A stretch of 64,000 nt of DNA from Aquipseudomonas ullengensis (GTDB lineage Bacteria; Pseudomonadota; Gammaproteobacteria; Pseudomonadales; Pseudomonadaceae), in assembly GCF_014174475.1 (NCBI RefSeq), contig NZ_JACJUD010000004.1:248001-312000 (forward strand), read 5' to 3'. The notes below the pieces were generated by a model that was not told the DNA's origin, did no database searches, and saw only the letters and a list, made by a program, of their open reading frames with translations. Below, one piece after another: positions 37,278 to 47,257 of the stretch; position 1 is the stretch's first letter; every line of letters begins with the position of its first letter. Both the position numbers and the translations under genes were made by a program.

Positions 37278-38543
37278 CTAGAAAAGAACCCTTACCTTAT
37301 CGATCTTTTCCAGGCGAAGAAACATCTCCGCCGACCCAGTGCCGAACTGCACACTCAGGAAAGCCTTGCCGCTCTCCACTTTATGCAAGATGCCCTGGTA
37401 ATACACGCCATCATAAGTGATGAACTGTAGCCGTTTGCCAGCATAATCGGGCAGGCTGGCGACGCTGACAAACTCATATTGGGGCGTAGCCTGTACCTGC
37501 TCGACCGCTTCAGCACGAACCAATTCGTCAGGCTCGGGATTGCGCGCCACTCTGGGATCGACCCAGGAAAAAGCCAGGGGTTCCACCGATTGCTGATTGA
37601 TCAGCAACACCGGTCGAAGCATGGCAATCACATCCTTAGGCTCAAAAAACTGCAGGCCGTCCCAGGTCATGCCCTCGGTCGGACTCAGCTCGACACGCAG
37701 CGCCTGCGGATCCTTGAAGTAACCGCCCAGCGCCTCAAGGAGCTTGGGATCCAAGGCGATCCGCTGGGCGCGCAACGACGCATCGAGGTGATCCAGCGCT
37801 GTCTGCAGATAGACCTCGTCCTTCTGCCCCATCTTGCCCGCGCAATAACTATTGATCTTGCGCTGGTACTGGTTGTCGTTGAGCTCGACGGTAACCATCG
37901 ATACGCGCGGCGGATTGACCCGCAGATCACCCGGTTTCTCCGACATATTGGCCAGAGACAGGCTCACTCGGTACTCGCCCATGTCACGCGTATCGGCCGT
38001 CATATTAAAGGTCAGGGTCTGCGCGCCCGGCTGGTACAGGTAGGAGAGCTGCGCATCGGTTTCCAGAGTGCGGTAACCCATCGCCAACAACTGGTCGACA
38101 CCAATAGTGTTGGCATCGCCACACGCGACGCTGGCCAATGCCGTTTGCAGGTCCTTCCCCTTGGGGGGCTGCTTGAGCATTTCCATGAACGGCCCGTGGA
38201 CTTCCAGTGCCAGCCCTTTGATGTTCACGGCCATCTGCTCAGGAAACTTGCCCTCGCCTAGTCGCTCCTTGAATGACAGCAGATCCATCAGGCCTTTGAA
38301 CTTCAGCTCGGCATGCTCAATCTGAAACTCGTCACGAAGCATCGGCACATGCACCTTGATGCCCTCAACACCCACTCGCCCGTCAAAGGATGAGGTAATG
38401 CCCCGGTAGGTTATCTGCATGAAAGGTGAGAGCTGCTGCACCGCATCATTCATGATCGAACGTACCGACAACCAAAGTGAAACCTTGATTAGCAGTGCAA
38501 TCACCAGAATCGACAGCAAACCCCATTTAACGAGTTTCGACAT
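37278..38543 (-). CDS. Membrane-anchored hypothetical protein
   Basis: A 421-residue protein with one N-terminal hydrophobic helix (about 5-27, LVKWGLLSILVIALLIKVSLWL) and a large, presumably periplasmic, beta-rich part without further helices. The ATG at 38543 has AAGGAAG upstream. I do not recognise a domain with certainty; the layout recalls AsmA/DUF945-like envelope proteins. It is divergent from oprI across a 333-base spacer. Confidence 0.75.
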   Translation of the reverse strand: MSKLVKWGLLSILVIALLIKVSLWLSVRSIMNDAVQQLSPFMQITYRGITSSFDGRVGVEGIKVHVPMLRDEFQIEHAELKFKGLMDLLSFKERLGEGKFPEQMAVNIKGLALEVHGPFMEMLKQPPKGKDLQTALASVACGDANTIGVDQLLAMGYRTLETDAQLSYLYQPGAQTLTFNMTADTRDMGEYRVSLSLANMSEKPGDLRVNPPRVSMVTVELNDNQYQRKINSYCAGKMGQKDEVYLQTALDHLDASLRAQRIALDPKLLEALGGYFKDPQALRVELSPTEGMTWDGLQFFEPKDVIAMLRPVLLINQQSVEPLAFSWVDPRVARNPEPDELVRAEAVEQVQATPQYEFVSVASLPDYAGKRLQFITYDGVYYQGILHKVESGKAFLSVQFGTGSAEMFLRLEKIDKVRVLF

Positions 38544-38876
38544 TTGGACTTCCTTGAAATGTGCCGGTACCACAACCTTCCGGGTGGCTGGTGCTGTCGA
38601 TGTTAACAGGCCGGCAATATGCCAGCCATCCGCGCGGTAAAGGCGTAGCAGTTCATCGTCCAAGTACGTAAAAGAGCACCCTGAGTGCCTTGCCAACACT
38701 CCAGAACTGTATGCTTTTCATACAAAAAGATAAAAACTTGTGCAGAAATGGGATTTTTTTGCTTCCCTTGCATCAGGTCAGTTTACTTACTACAAGTAAT
38801 GGGTAGTATGTAGCCCGGCTAATTTCCCAAGGTCGGGAAATTGCTTTTACGGAAAGTCCACCTTAAGGGGAACACG
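38544..38876 (+). promoter_or_regulatory. Long intergenic region with oprI promoter and leader
   Basis: This 333-base spacer holds no gene that I can support. It contains an AT-rich stretch (38708-38760) with a TGTATG/CATACA dyad (38708-38724), then promoter-like elements: TTGCAT with TACAAG after 17 bases, or TTTACT with TAGTAT after 16 bases, both pointing to oprI. A leader stem-loop lies at 38821-38842 and the oprI ribosome site AAGGGG at 38866-38871. The AT-rich block upstream could act as an UP element for a highly expressed gene. Confidence 0.6.
38821..38842 (+). repeat. Stem-loop in the oprI leader
   Basis: Perfect eight-base arms AATTTCCC and GGGAAATT around AAGGTC, 35 bases before the oprI start. 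It could protect the very abundant lipoprotein mRNA from 5' decay. Confidence 0.55.
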
Positions 38877-39128
38877 ATGAACAACGTTCTGAAATTCTCT
38901 GCTCTGGCCCTGGCAGCTGTTCTGGCTACCGGTTGCAGCAGCATCTCCAAAGAAACCGAAGCTCGTCTGACTGCTACCGAAGACGCAGCTGCTCGTGCTC
39001 AGGCCCGTGCTGACGAAGCCTACCGCAAAGCTGACGAAGCTCTGGCTGCTGCTCAAAAGGCTCAGCAGACTGCTGACGAAGCCAACGAGCGCGCTCTGCG
39101 CATGCTGGAAAAAGCCAGCCGCAAGTAA
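38877..39128 (+). CDS. oprI: Major outer-membrane lipoprotein OprI (Lpp-like)
   Basis: An 83-residue lipoprotein. The signal peptide ends in a lipobox (LATGC, lipidated Cys20). The mature part is a heptad-repeat coiled coil rich in Ala ([42 protein letters not shown]) and ends in Arg-Lys, the lysine that is joined to peptidoglycan in Lpp proteins. Codon use is extremely biased (GCT, GAA, CGT), a sign of very high expression. An L,D-transpeptidase gene is convergent immediately downstream. Confidence 0.97.
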   Translation: MNNVLKFSALALAAVLATGCSSISKETEARLTATEDAAARAQARADEAYRKADEALAAAQKAQQTADEANERALRMLEKASRK

Positions 39129-39150
39129 TACTTGCCAAGGCTTTGAAGAG

Positions 39151-39180
39151 GCCGACTCGGTTTACCGAGTCGGCTTTTTT
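39151..39180 (+). terminator. Intrinsic terminator of oprI
   Basis: Ten-base perfect arms GCCGACTCGG/CCGAGTCGGC around TTTA, followed by TTTTTT, 22 bases after the oprI stop. Confidence 0.92.
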
Positions 39181-39204
39181 AATGCCTGCAATAAATGACG
39201 GGCA

Positions 39205-39239
39205 TTAAAAAACCCACCGGCGTCACCGCGCAGTGGGTT
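39205..39239 (-). terminator. Intrinsic terminator of the L,D-transpeptidase gene
   Basis: On the minus strand AACCCAC and GTGGGTT arms with a GC-rich loop are followed by TTTTTT, 20 bases beyond the stop at 39259. Confidence 0.7.
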
Positions 39240-39258
39240 CTCTGGACAAGCAGCAGAA

Positions 39259-40221
39259 TCAGAGTTCGAGCGGCACCTCGGTGTGTGCTACTGCATCCTG
39301 CGGTATGGCAATTTCTATCGGCAGGCCATCTTCGGCAGCTACCACATCACGCACCACTTCCCAATCCAGACGCAGGCGGCCGGCCAGGTCATCACGCTTG
39401 AGCAGCGCATTGATCACTGCCGTGTGCTTGTCGACCACCGACGGCTCGCCCTGATCGTCCAGCGGTGCATGCGCCTCCAGGTAAACCTTGCCGCCGCTGA
39501 TTCCGAACTTGTACGGCTCGTTGAGGATGCGTACCGATGTACCAACCGGCACCATCTTCGACAACTCCAGCACATTCGGGTTGAGCATGCGGAAGCAGCC
39601 GTGGCTGACGCGCATGCCGATACCGAACTTCTTGTTCGAACCGTGGATCAGGTAACCCGGAGTGCCCAGAGTGAACTTGAACGGCCCCAGCGGGTTATCC
39701 GGGCCTGGCGGCACATAAGCCGGCAGCGGATCGCCATCGGCAGCGTGCTCGGCACGGATCGACGCCGGCGGCGTCCAGCCCGGATTCGGCGTCTTGGCGG
39801 TAATGGTGGTGTGCGCGATCGGCGAACCCCAGCCTTCACGGCCGATCCCCAGGGGGAAGGTGTGCACTACATTCTGCCCTTTCGGGAAGTAGTACAGGCG
39901 GTACTCGGCCAGGTTGATCACAATGCCTTCGCGCGGGCCCGGCGGCAGGATGAAGCGCGTCGGCAGGACGATTTCAGCGCCCTCGCCCGGCAGCCAGGGG
40001 TCAACGCCCGGGTTGGCCGCGACCATCTCCAGATAGCCAAGGTCATTGGCTACGCCGAGGTCGGCGAACGTGTCTTCGTACTTGGCCTTGATGACTTGCA
40101 CCTGACCGACGATATCTTCGCCAGGCGGCGGCAAGGGCAGCTCGAGAGCCACAACAGGGCCAGCCGCAAAGAGGCTGGCTAGTGTCAGGGAACGGGCGAC
40201 GGCAGGAACGCGCGACAACAT
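39259..40221 (-). CDS. L,D-transpeptidase (ErfK/YbiS/YcfS family)
   Basis: A 320-residue secreted protein with a signal peptide (about 1-24), a region that ends in the LysM-like LPTRFILPPGP, and a YkuD catalytic domain whose active site is IHGSNKKFGIGMRVSHGCFRM (Cys in SHGC). Enzymes of this type form 3-3 cross-links or join Lpp lipoprotein to murein. The position tail-to-tail with oprI suggests that OprI is its acceptor; this is inference. AAGGA precedes the ATG. Corresponds by recalled gene order to P. aeruginosa PA2854. Confidence 0.92.
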   Translation of the reverse strand: MLSRVPAVARSLTLASLFAAGPVVALELPLPPPGEDIVGQVQVIKAKYEDTFADLGVANDLGYLEMVAANPGVDPWLPGEGAEIVLPTRFILPPGPREGIVINLAEYRLYYFPKGQNVVHTFPLGIGREGWGSPIAHTTITAKTPNPGWTPPASIRAEHAADGDPLPAYVPPGPDNPLGPFKFTLGTPGYLIHGSNKKFGIGMRVSHGCFRMLNPNVLELSKMVPVGTSVRILNEPYKFGISGGKVYLEAHAPLDDQGEPSVVDKHTAVINALLKRDDLAGRLRLDWEVVRDVVAAEDGLPIEIAIPQDAVAHTEVPLEL

Positions 40222-40294
40222 CCGGAAAATCCTTGGCGAAATGGCTAATGGAAAGGGCGCAATTGTACACCGGGCGCCCGCATGCCGGGAAACC

Positions 40295-40576
40295 TCAGGC
40301 GCCTGACCAGACGGGGCGCTCGCCCTGGCGCTGGGCATCCAGCACCGCCTTGCAGGCCAGGCACAGGCGCTTGTCACGCAAACTGGTCCGCTCCACCTCG
40401 CGCATCACCGGCTGCGCTGGGAGCAAGCCACCGCACAACGTGCGATCGGCGAAACCGCCCAGTTCAAGCTGCCGAGCCACCAGGTGCACGCGAGCCTCGC
40501 GACAGGCGAACAGGTCAAGCTGTTCGTCCGGGACGATCAAATGATAAGCGTGCAGGGACCAGGCAGGGCGCGGCAT
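40295..40576 (-). CDS. Hypothetical protein
   Basis: A 93-residue soluble protein (MPRPAWSLHAYHLIVPDEQLDLFACREARVHL...) with four cysteines, two in the C-terminal CLACKA; no domain recognised. It lies between the L,D-transpeptidase and tesA on the same strand, at the place of the recalled hypothetical gene PA2855. Codon use fits its neighbours. Confidence 0.65.
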   Translation of the reverse strand: MPRPAWSLHAYHLIVPDEQLDLFACREARVHLVARQLELGGFADRTLCGGLLPAQPVMREVERTSLRDKRLCLACKAVLDAQRQGERPVWSGA

Positions 40577-40632
40577 TGGGTGCTCCGGGGAGGGGCCGCC
40601 ACGATAGCCGAAAGCCAGCAGGCGGGAAAGGC

Positions 40633-41241
40633 TCAGAGCATCGGTTTAAGCAGTGGCCAGACGTTCTCCAGCAGCCGCTCCTGCGCCGCCTCACTGGGGT
40701 GAATGCCATCGGCTTGAATCATGCCTTCGACACCGCCCACGCCCTCCATGAAAAACGGCACCAGTGGCAGCTGCTTGTCCTTGGCCAGAGTGGCATAAAC
40801 CTCGGCAAAGGACTGGGTGTAGCGCGCGCCATAGTTAGGCGGCAGGCGCATGCCCAACAGCAGCACCTGGGCACCCACCGCACGGGACTGATCGATCATC
40901 GCAGCAAGATTCTGTTGCAATTGCGCCGGAGGCTGGCCGCGCAGGCCATCATTGCCGCCCAGCTCGATGATCACCAACTGCGGCTGATGCTGCGCAAGCA
41001 GCGCCGGCAGGCGCGCCAGGCCACCTGCACTGGTGTCGCCACTGATCGAACCGTTCACCACCTGGTATGGCGAACCGCCCTGTTCGAGGCGTTTTTGCAA
41101 CAAATTGACCCAGCCCTGGCGGGTATCCAGGCCAAAAGCGGCGCTGATACTATCGCCCACGACCAGCAAGGTGGCCGCCTGCGCGCCCTGCATCCAACAC
41201 AGCAGTGCCAGCGCACCGCTCAACCACCACGACGCACGCAT
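40633..41241 (-). CDS. tesA: Acyl-CoA thioesterase I/arylesterase (SGNH hydrolase)
   Basis: A 202-residue secreted enzyme: signal peptide ending near QAA (22-24), block I GDSIS with Ser31, block II SGDTSAGGL, block III ELGGNDGLRG and block V DGIHPSE with the catalytic His. TesA is a multifunctional periplasmic thioesterase, protease I and lysophospholipase. The ATG at 41241 has GGAGAG upstream. It is divergent from the ABC ATPase gene with only ten bases between the two starts. Confidence 0.93.
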   Translation of the reverse strand: MRASWWLSGALALLCWMQGAQAATLLVVGDSISAAFGLDTRQGWVNLLQKRLEQGGSPYQVVNGSISGDTSAGGLARLPALLAQHQPQLVIIELGGNDGLRGQPPAQLQQNLAAMIDQSRAVGAQVLLLGMRLPPNYGARYTQSFAEVYATLAKDKQLPLVPFFMEGVGGVEGMIQADGIHPSEAAQERLLENVWPLLKPML

Positions 41242-41251
41242 CGGACTCTCC

Positions 41252-41935
41252 ATGAGCGCTAGCATTCTTTCAGCGCGACACCTTAGCAAAGTGGTTTCCA
41301 GCGCGGAAGGCGAGCTGACCATCCTGCACGACCTCAGCTTCGACCTCGCCCGCGGCGACAGCCTGGCGATTGTCGGCAGCTCCGGATCGGGCAAATCCAC
41401 CCTCCTCGGTCTGCTCGCCGGACTCGACCTGCCTAGCGCAGGCGAAGTCGAATTGGCCGGCCACGCCCTGGCCCAACTGGATGAGGATCAACGTGCGCGG
41501 GTTCGCGCCGAACAGGTCGGCTTCGTCTTCCAGTCCTTCCAGTTGCTGGACAACCTCAACGCCCTGGAAAACGTCATGCTGCCGCTGGAGCTCAAGGGCC
41601 GCCGTGATGCCCGCGAGCTGGCTCGTGAGCTGCTGCAGCGGGTGGGCCTAGGCCAGCGCCTGAGCCATTACCCACGCCAGCTCTCCGGCGGCGAACAACA
41701 GCGCGTGGCGATTGCCCGCGCCTTCGCTGCCGAGCCCGCTGTGCTGTTCGCCGACGAGCCAACCGGTAACCTCGACAGTCACACCGGCGAACGCATCAGC
41801 GATCTGCTCTTCGACCTCAATAAGGAACGCGGCACCACCCTGGTGCTGGTTACCCATGATGAGCGCCTGGCCCATCGCTGCCGACGCCTGATCCGCCTGG
41901 AAGGTGGCCACCTGATCGACAGCGTGGAACCCTGA
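41252..41935 (+). CDS. ybbA: ABC transporter ATP-binding protein (YbbA type)
   Basis: A 227-residue MacB/LolD-class ATPase: Walker [11 protein letters not shown]-loop [17 protein letters not shown], signature [14 protein letters not shown] and Walker [13 protein letters not shown]. It pairs with the large permease that overlaps its stop codon by one base. In E. coli the same neighbourhood is tesA-ybbA-ybbP. The substrate is not established. Confidence 0.9.
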   Translation: MSASILSARHLSKVVSSAEGELTILHDLSFDLARGDSLAIVGSSGSGKSTLLGLLAGLDLPSAGEVELAGHALAQLDEDQRARVRAEQVGFVFQSFQLLDNLNALENVMLPLELKGRRDARELARELLQRVGLGQRLSHYPRQLSGGEQQRVAIARAFAAEPAVLFADEPTGNLDSHTGERISDLLFDLNKERGTTLVLVTHDERLAHRCRRLIRLEGGHLIDSVEP

Positions 41936-44439
41936 TGCTCCGCACCCCGCTCTCTCGCCTGCTGGCCCTGGCGCTGCGCCAACTGCTGCGCGACACCCGT
42001 TCTGGCGAGTTGCGCGTGCTGTTCTTCGCCCTGCTGATCGCAGTGGCCTCCAGTACCGCCATCGGTTTTTTCAGCGCCCGGCTTAACGGCGCCATGCTCC
42101 TGCGCGCCACCGAATTCCTTGGCGCCGACTTACTGTTAAGTGGCAGCTCTCCGGCCAGCGCGCAGCAGATCGAACAAGGCAAGCAGCTCGGCCTGCAGCA
42201 CGCCCAGGCGGTCGAGTTCTCCAGCGTGGTCGCCACTGACCAGGGCATTCAGCTGTCCAGCGTCAAGGCAGCCAGTGCCAGCTACCCGTTGCGCGGCGAG
42301 CTGAAAAGCGCCGCCGCGCCCTACCAGCCGGAACAGGTTGGCGGAGGGCCCGGCCGGGGCGAAGCCTGGGTCGAAGCCCGCCTGTTGACGGCACTCGACC
42401 TGAAAATCGGCCAGCAGATCGAGATCGGCAGCCTGCCACTGCGTCTGGCCCGGGTACTGACCTACGAACCAGACCGCGCCGGCGACTTCTATAGCCTGAC
42501 CCCGCGCGTACTGATGAACCTCGACGACCTGGCCGCTACGGGCATCGTGCAGCCGGGCAGCCGCGTGCGCTATCGGGAACTGTGGCGCGGTGACGATGCG
42601 GCGCTGCAACAGTATCGACAAGCTGTGGAGCCGACATTGGCCGCCCATCAGGAGCTGCAGGACGCTCGCTCCGGCAACCGGCAGATCGGAGGCGCCCTCG
42701 GCAAGGCCGAGCGCTACCTGAACCTGGCCAGCCTGGCTGCCGTCTTGCTAGCGGGGGTTGCCGTAGCCCTCTCCGCGGCACGCTTTGCCGCCCGCCGCTT
42801 CGATGCCAGCGCCCTGCTGCGCTGCCTGGGCCTGTCGCGCCGTGAAGCGCTGACCCTGTTCGCCCTGCAACTGGCACTGCTCGGCCTACTCGCCAGCGTG
42901 CTCGGTGCCCTGCTCGGCTGGGTCGGCCAACTGGTGCTGTTCAAACTGCTGCACGGCCTGATGCCCGCGGGCGTACCGCCGGGCGGCGTGCTGCCGGCGT
43001 TGGCCGGTATTGCCACCGGCCTGGTCGCCCTGGCTGGTTTCGCCTTGCCGCCACTGGCCGCGCTTGGGCGTGTACCGCCGCTGCGCGTCCTGCGCCGCGA
43101 TCTGTTGCCGGTGCCGCCCAGTTCCTGGCTGGTATATGGCGCGGCGCTGCTGGCGCTGGGCCTGATCATGTGGCGCCTGAGCCTGGACCTCAAACTGACC
43201 CTGGCGCTGCTCGGCGGCGGCCTGCTCGCAGCCGTGATACTCGGCGGTTTGCTGGTCGCCGGCCTGCACAGCTTGCGCCGCCTGCTGGCACGGGCCAGCC
43301 TGCCTTGGCGCCTGGGCCTCGGCCAATTGCTGCGCTATCCACTGGCGGCCGCGGGTCAGTCCCTGGCCTTCGGCCTGATTCTACTATCCATGGCGCTGAT
43401 CGCCCTGTTGCGAGGCGAGTTGTTGGATACCTGGCAGAACCAGCTGCCGCCGGAGTCCCCCAATCATTTCGCCCTCAACGTACTGCCGGCCGACAAGGAT
43501 GCCTTCGTCGCCCAGTTGGCCAAGCTGTCGCCCAACCCGGCGCCGTTGTATCCGGCCGTGGCCGGACGTCTTACCGAGATCGATGGCAAGCCCGTTACCC
43601 AGCGCGTCAGCAAGGACTCCGAGGGCGAACGTGCGACCCAGCGCGACCTGACCCTGACCTGGGCCGAACACCTGCCTACCGGCAACGAAATCCTCGCCGG
43701 CCGCTGGTGGCAGGAGGCGATTGCCGGCGACCTGCCGGATGTTTCGGTCGAGTCCCGCCTGGCCGAGAGCCTGCAGATCGAACTGGGCGATGTGCTGACT
43801 TTCAGCGTTGGCGGCATGCAGCGCCAGGCGCGGGTCAGCAGTTTGCGCAAGGTCGACTGGGACAGCTTCCAGCCGAACTTCTACATGGTCTTCCAGCCCG
43901 GCACCCTGCAGGACCTGCCGACCACCTACCTGACCAGCTTCTACCTGCCGCCACACAGCGAGCGCCAACTGGTCGAGCTGTCCAGAGCCTTCCCGGCAGT
44001 GACGCTACTGCAGGTTGAAGCGCTGCTCGATCAACTGCGCAGCATCCTGGCCCAGGTCACCCTGGCCGTCGAATACGTTCTGCTGTTCGTCCTCGCGGCC
44101 GGCTTGACCGTTCTCTTCGCCGGTTTGCAGGCCACGCTCGACGAGCGCATCCGCCAAGGCGCCCTGCTCCGCGCGCTGGGCGCCGAGCGACGCTTGCTGA
44201 TCGCGGCCCGGCGTACCGAGTTCGCCCTGCTCGGCGTGGCCAGCGGCCTGCTGGCCGCACTCGGCTGCGAGCTGGTGAGCTTCCTGCTCTACCGTTTCGC
44301 CCTCGACCTGCCCTGGCAACCGCACCCCTGGCTGCTGCTATTGCCCGTGCTCGGTGCGCTGTTGATCGCCAGCGCCGGCGTGCTGGGTACGCGGCGGGCG
44401 CTCAACAGCAGCCCGCTGACGGTGCTGCGGGAAAGTTGA
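41935..44439 (+). CDS. ybbP: FtsX/MacB-like ABC permease (YbbP type)
   Basis: An 834-residue membrane protein with two FtsX-like domains: an N-terminal helix (about 20-40), a periplasmic domain, three or more helices around 265-480, a second periplasmic domain and three C-terminal helices (about 705-830). It has no ATPase domain and depends on the preceding YbbA. Type VII ABC systems extrude substrates or transmit force across the periplasm. The function of this pair is unknown; tesA adjacency hints at lipid substrates. Confidence 0.9.
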   Translation: MLRTPLSRLLALALRQLLRDTRSGELRVLFFALLIAVASSTAIGFFSARLNGAMLLRATEFLGADLLLSGSSPASAQQIEQGKQLGLQHAQAVEFSSVVATDQGIQLSSVKAASASYPLRGELKSAAAPYQPEQVGGGPGRGEAWVEARLLTALDLKIGQQIEIGSLPLRLARVLTYEPDRAGDFYSLTPRVLMNLDDLAATGIVQPGSRVRYRELWRGDDAALQQYRQAVEPTLAAHQELQDARSGNRQIGGALGKAERYLNLASLAAVLLAGVAVALSAARFAARRFDASALLRCLGLSRREALTLFALQLALLGLLASVLGALLGWVGQLVLFKLLHGLMPAGVPPGGVLPALAGIATGLVALAGFALPPLAALGRVPPLRVLRRDLLPVPPSSWLVYGAALLALGLIMWRLSLDLKLTLALLGGGLLAAVILGGLLVAGLHSLRRLLARASLPWRLGLGQLLRYPLAAAGQSLAFGLILLSMALIALLRGELLDTWQNQLPPESPNHFALNVLPADKDAFVAQLAKLSPNPAPLYPAVAGRLTEIDGKPVTQRVSKDSEGERATQRDLTLTWAEHLPTGNEILAGRWWQEAIAGDLPDVSVESRLAESLQIELGDVLTFSVGGMQRQARVSSLRKVDWDSFQPNFYMVFQPGTLQDLPTTYLTSFYLPPHSERQLVELSRAFPAVTLLQVEALLDQLRSILAQVTLAVEYVLLFVLAAGLTVLFAGLQATLDERIRQGALLRALGAERRLLIAARRTEFALLGVASGLLAALGCELVSFLLYRFALDLPWQPHPWLLLLPVLGALLIASAGVLGTRRALNSSPLTVLRES

Positions 44440-44481
44440 GTCGCCAGTAGAATCCTTCGACCTTCCCGACTCCCGAGCACC

Positions 44482-44976
44482 ATGAGCCGCTATCGCCCAC
44501 CGCGCACCGCCGGAACCCCGCTGATCACCCCCGAGGGCGAAGCGCGCCTGCGCGCCGAGCTGCACGAACTCTGGCATGTACGCCGACCGCAGGTGACCCA
44601 GTCGGTCAGCGAGGCGGCAGCGCAAGGCGACCGCTCGGAGAACGCCGAATACACCTACGGCAAGAAAATGCTGCGCGAGATCGATGGCCGCGTACGCTTC
44701 CTCACCAAACGCCTGGAAAGTCTCAAGGTGGTCAGCGAGAGGCCGGCCGACCCGGCCAAGGTGTATTTCGGCGCCTGGGTGACGCTGGAGGATGATGAGG
44801 GCGCCGAAACCCGCTACCGCATCGTCGGCCCCGATGAGCTGGATCTCAAACTCAACCTGATCAGCATCGACTCCCCCCTGGCCCGCGCCCTGGTGGGCAA
44901 GGCCCTGGACGCCGAAGTGCGAGTGCAGGCACCGAGCGGCGAGCAGAGCTACTACATCACCGCGATCGACTACTAG
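44482..44976 (+). CDS. greB: Transcription elongation factor GreB
   Basis: A 164-residue Gre factor with a basic N-terminal coiled coil ([65 protein letters not shown] split into two helices) carrying the acidic tip (GDRSENAEY), and an FKBP-like C-terminal domain. GreB helps stalled RNA polymerase cleave its transcript. The [14 protein letters not shown] segment distinguishes GreB from GreA. Confidence 0.93.
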   Translation: MSRYRPPRTAGTPLITPEGEARLRAELHELWHVRRPQVTQSVSEAAAQGDRSENAEYTYGKKMLREIDGRVRFLTKRLESLKVVSERPADPAKVYFGAWVTLEDDEGAETRYRIVGPDELDLKLNLISIDSPLARALVGKALDAEVRVQAPSGEQSYYITAIDY

Positions 44977-44991
44977 GGTCTGCCATAGGCC

Positions 44992-45303
44992 TCAACGCAG
45001 ACTGATCAAGCCCTGGCGTGCTACTCGCACCAACTGCCCGACCAGCTCGGCAGTGACCGGCAGCGATTCGGCACTGACTACCACCAGGTCGAAGCTATCC
45101 GTCGGCAATGCCTGCAGCGACTGCGCTTGCGGCCCGGCGAAACGAATCAGGAAGTTACGCGCGCCCGCCCAGTGCTTGGGCCAGCCATCCAGGTAACGCA
45201 GCAAATGAGGTTGATGGCTGCCTACCAGCAGCACATGGGGATGGCGGCTGGACGCCGCAGGAAATACCGGGGAAAAACGCAGATGGGGACGTGGGCAGCT
45301 CAT
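44992..45303 (-). CDS. Hypothetical protein
   Basis: A 103-residue protein (HVLLVGSHQPHLLRYLDGW, then FDLVVVSAESLPVTAELVGQLVRVARQGLISLR). The pattern of strand-helix units looks Rossmann/receiver-like but too short for certainty. It is convergent with greB, 15 bases away, at the place of the recalled PA2860. Function unknown. Confidence 0.6.
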   Translation of the reverse strand: MSCPRPHLRFSPVFPAASSRHPHVLLVGSHQPHLLRYLDGWPKHWAGARNFLIRFAGPQAQSLQALPTDSFDLVVVSAESLPVTAELVGQLVRVARQGLISLR

Positions 45304-45480
45304 GGTGACGGTCTCAGCCTCAAAGTCACTGCCGGACAGCGGTGAGAGGCGACACCGGCCAGCGCTTTAGCGGTATTTGCCCAACCGGGCGGCGCCCCGC
45401 AAGTTGCTCTTAAATCGGCGCTGTGGCGGCAATCCTAAAAATGCCCCGGTACGCTGTCAAGCCGCCTGCCAGAGGTAGTC

Positions 45481-46014
45481 ATGAGCAACAAAGCCGAAGA
45501 GCTGCACCTGCGACTGTTTTTCGCCCTGCCCCTGCCGGCTCCGCTAGCCGAGCAACTGGAGCAATGGCGCCGCCCCATGACCCTTAAGGGCCAGCTCGTG
45601 CTGCCCGACAACTTTCACCTGACCCTGGCCTTCCTCGGCGCCCAGCCCAGTAGCCTGCTGCCGCGCCTCGAACAGCTGGCCGCTGGCTTGTCCGCCACGG
45701 TCTTTGAGCTGCGCCTGGAACAGCTCGCCTGCTGGCCTGGCGGGCTACTGCACCTCGCACCGCAGCACATACCCGAAGAACTGCTCGCCCTGCAGCGAAA
45801 CCTGATTCAGCGTCTCGATCATGCAGGCATCTCCCACGATTCTCAGCCGTACCAGCCGCATGTAACGCTGGCCCGCCATAGCCACCTGCCCGAGCAGCCC
45901 GCCCCTTGCTCAATTACCTGGCAGGTCCGCGAGTTCGCCTTGTTCGTCTCGGAACAGCGCGATGGCGATCCGCACTATCGCGCCGTGCAGCGCTGGCCAC
46001 TGGTAGCAGCCTGA
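45481..46014 (+). CDS. thpR: RNA 2',3'-cyclic phosphodiesterase (LigT)
   Basis: A 177-residue 2H phosphoesterase. The two catalytic H-x-T motifs are FHLTLAFLG (near 46) and PHVTLAR (near 123). Such enzymes open 2',3'-cyclic phosphates in RNA and join tRNA halves with 2'-5' linkages in vitro. It is immediately upstream of lipA, as ligT is in P. aeruginosa. Confidence 0.92.
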   Translation: MSNKAEELHLRLFFALPLPAPLAEQLEQWRRPMTLKGQLVLPDNFHLTLAFLGAQPSSLLPRLEQLAAGLSATVFELRLEQLACWPGGLLHLAPQHIPEELLALQRNLIQRLDHAGISHDSQPYQPHVTLARHSHLPEQPAPCSITWQVREFALFVSEQRDGDPHYRAVQRWPLVAA

Positions 46015-46035
46015 ATCAGCGCGGACACAATTTGA

Positions 46036-46064
46036 GTGTTGCGAACTGTTCCTATGCGTAACAC
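46036..46064 (+). promoter_or_regulatory. Inverted repeat upstream of lipA, candidate enhancer site
   Basis: Arms GTGTTGCG and CGTAACAC match in seven of eight positions around 13 bases. Its centre lies about 126 bases upstream of the start predicted from the sigma54 element, the usual distance for an activator of sigma54 polymerase. LipR/CbrB-type regulators are the natural candidates from work on Pseudomonas lipases; binding here is inference. Confidence 0.45.
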
Positions 46065-46090
46065 CTCCGCCGACTACGGCAAAAGAGTGA

Positions 46091-47200
<1,110 letters not shown>

Positions 47201-47208
47201 GCCTGCAC

Positions 47209-47235
47209 TCCGGGGCCTGCGGGCCCCGGACTTTT
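47209..47235 (+). terminator. Hairpin with T tract between lipA and lifO
   Basis: Nine-base perfect arms TCCGGGGCC/GGCCCCGGA around TGCG, followed by CTTTT, eight bases after the lipA stop and 22 bases before lifO. It looks like an attenuating terminator. Confidence 0.75.
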
Positions 47236-47257
47236 CCCACACTCGCCGAGTCGCCTT

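Noticed and set aside
38708-38724. TGTATG/CATACA hairpin as a terminator
   Set aside because: It is followed by A-rich rather than T-rich sequence on the plus strand, and the minus-strand gene starts, not ends, on that side.
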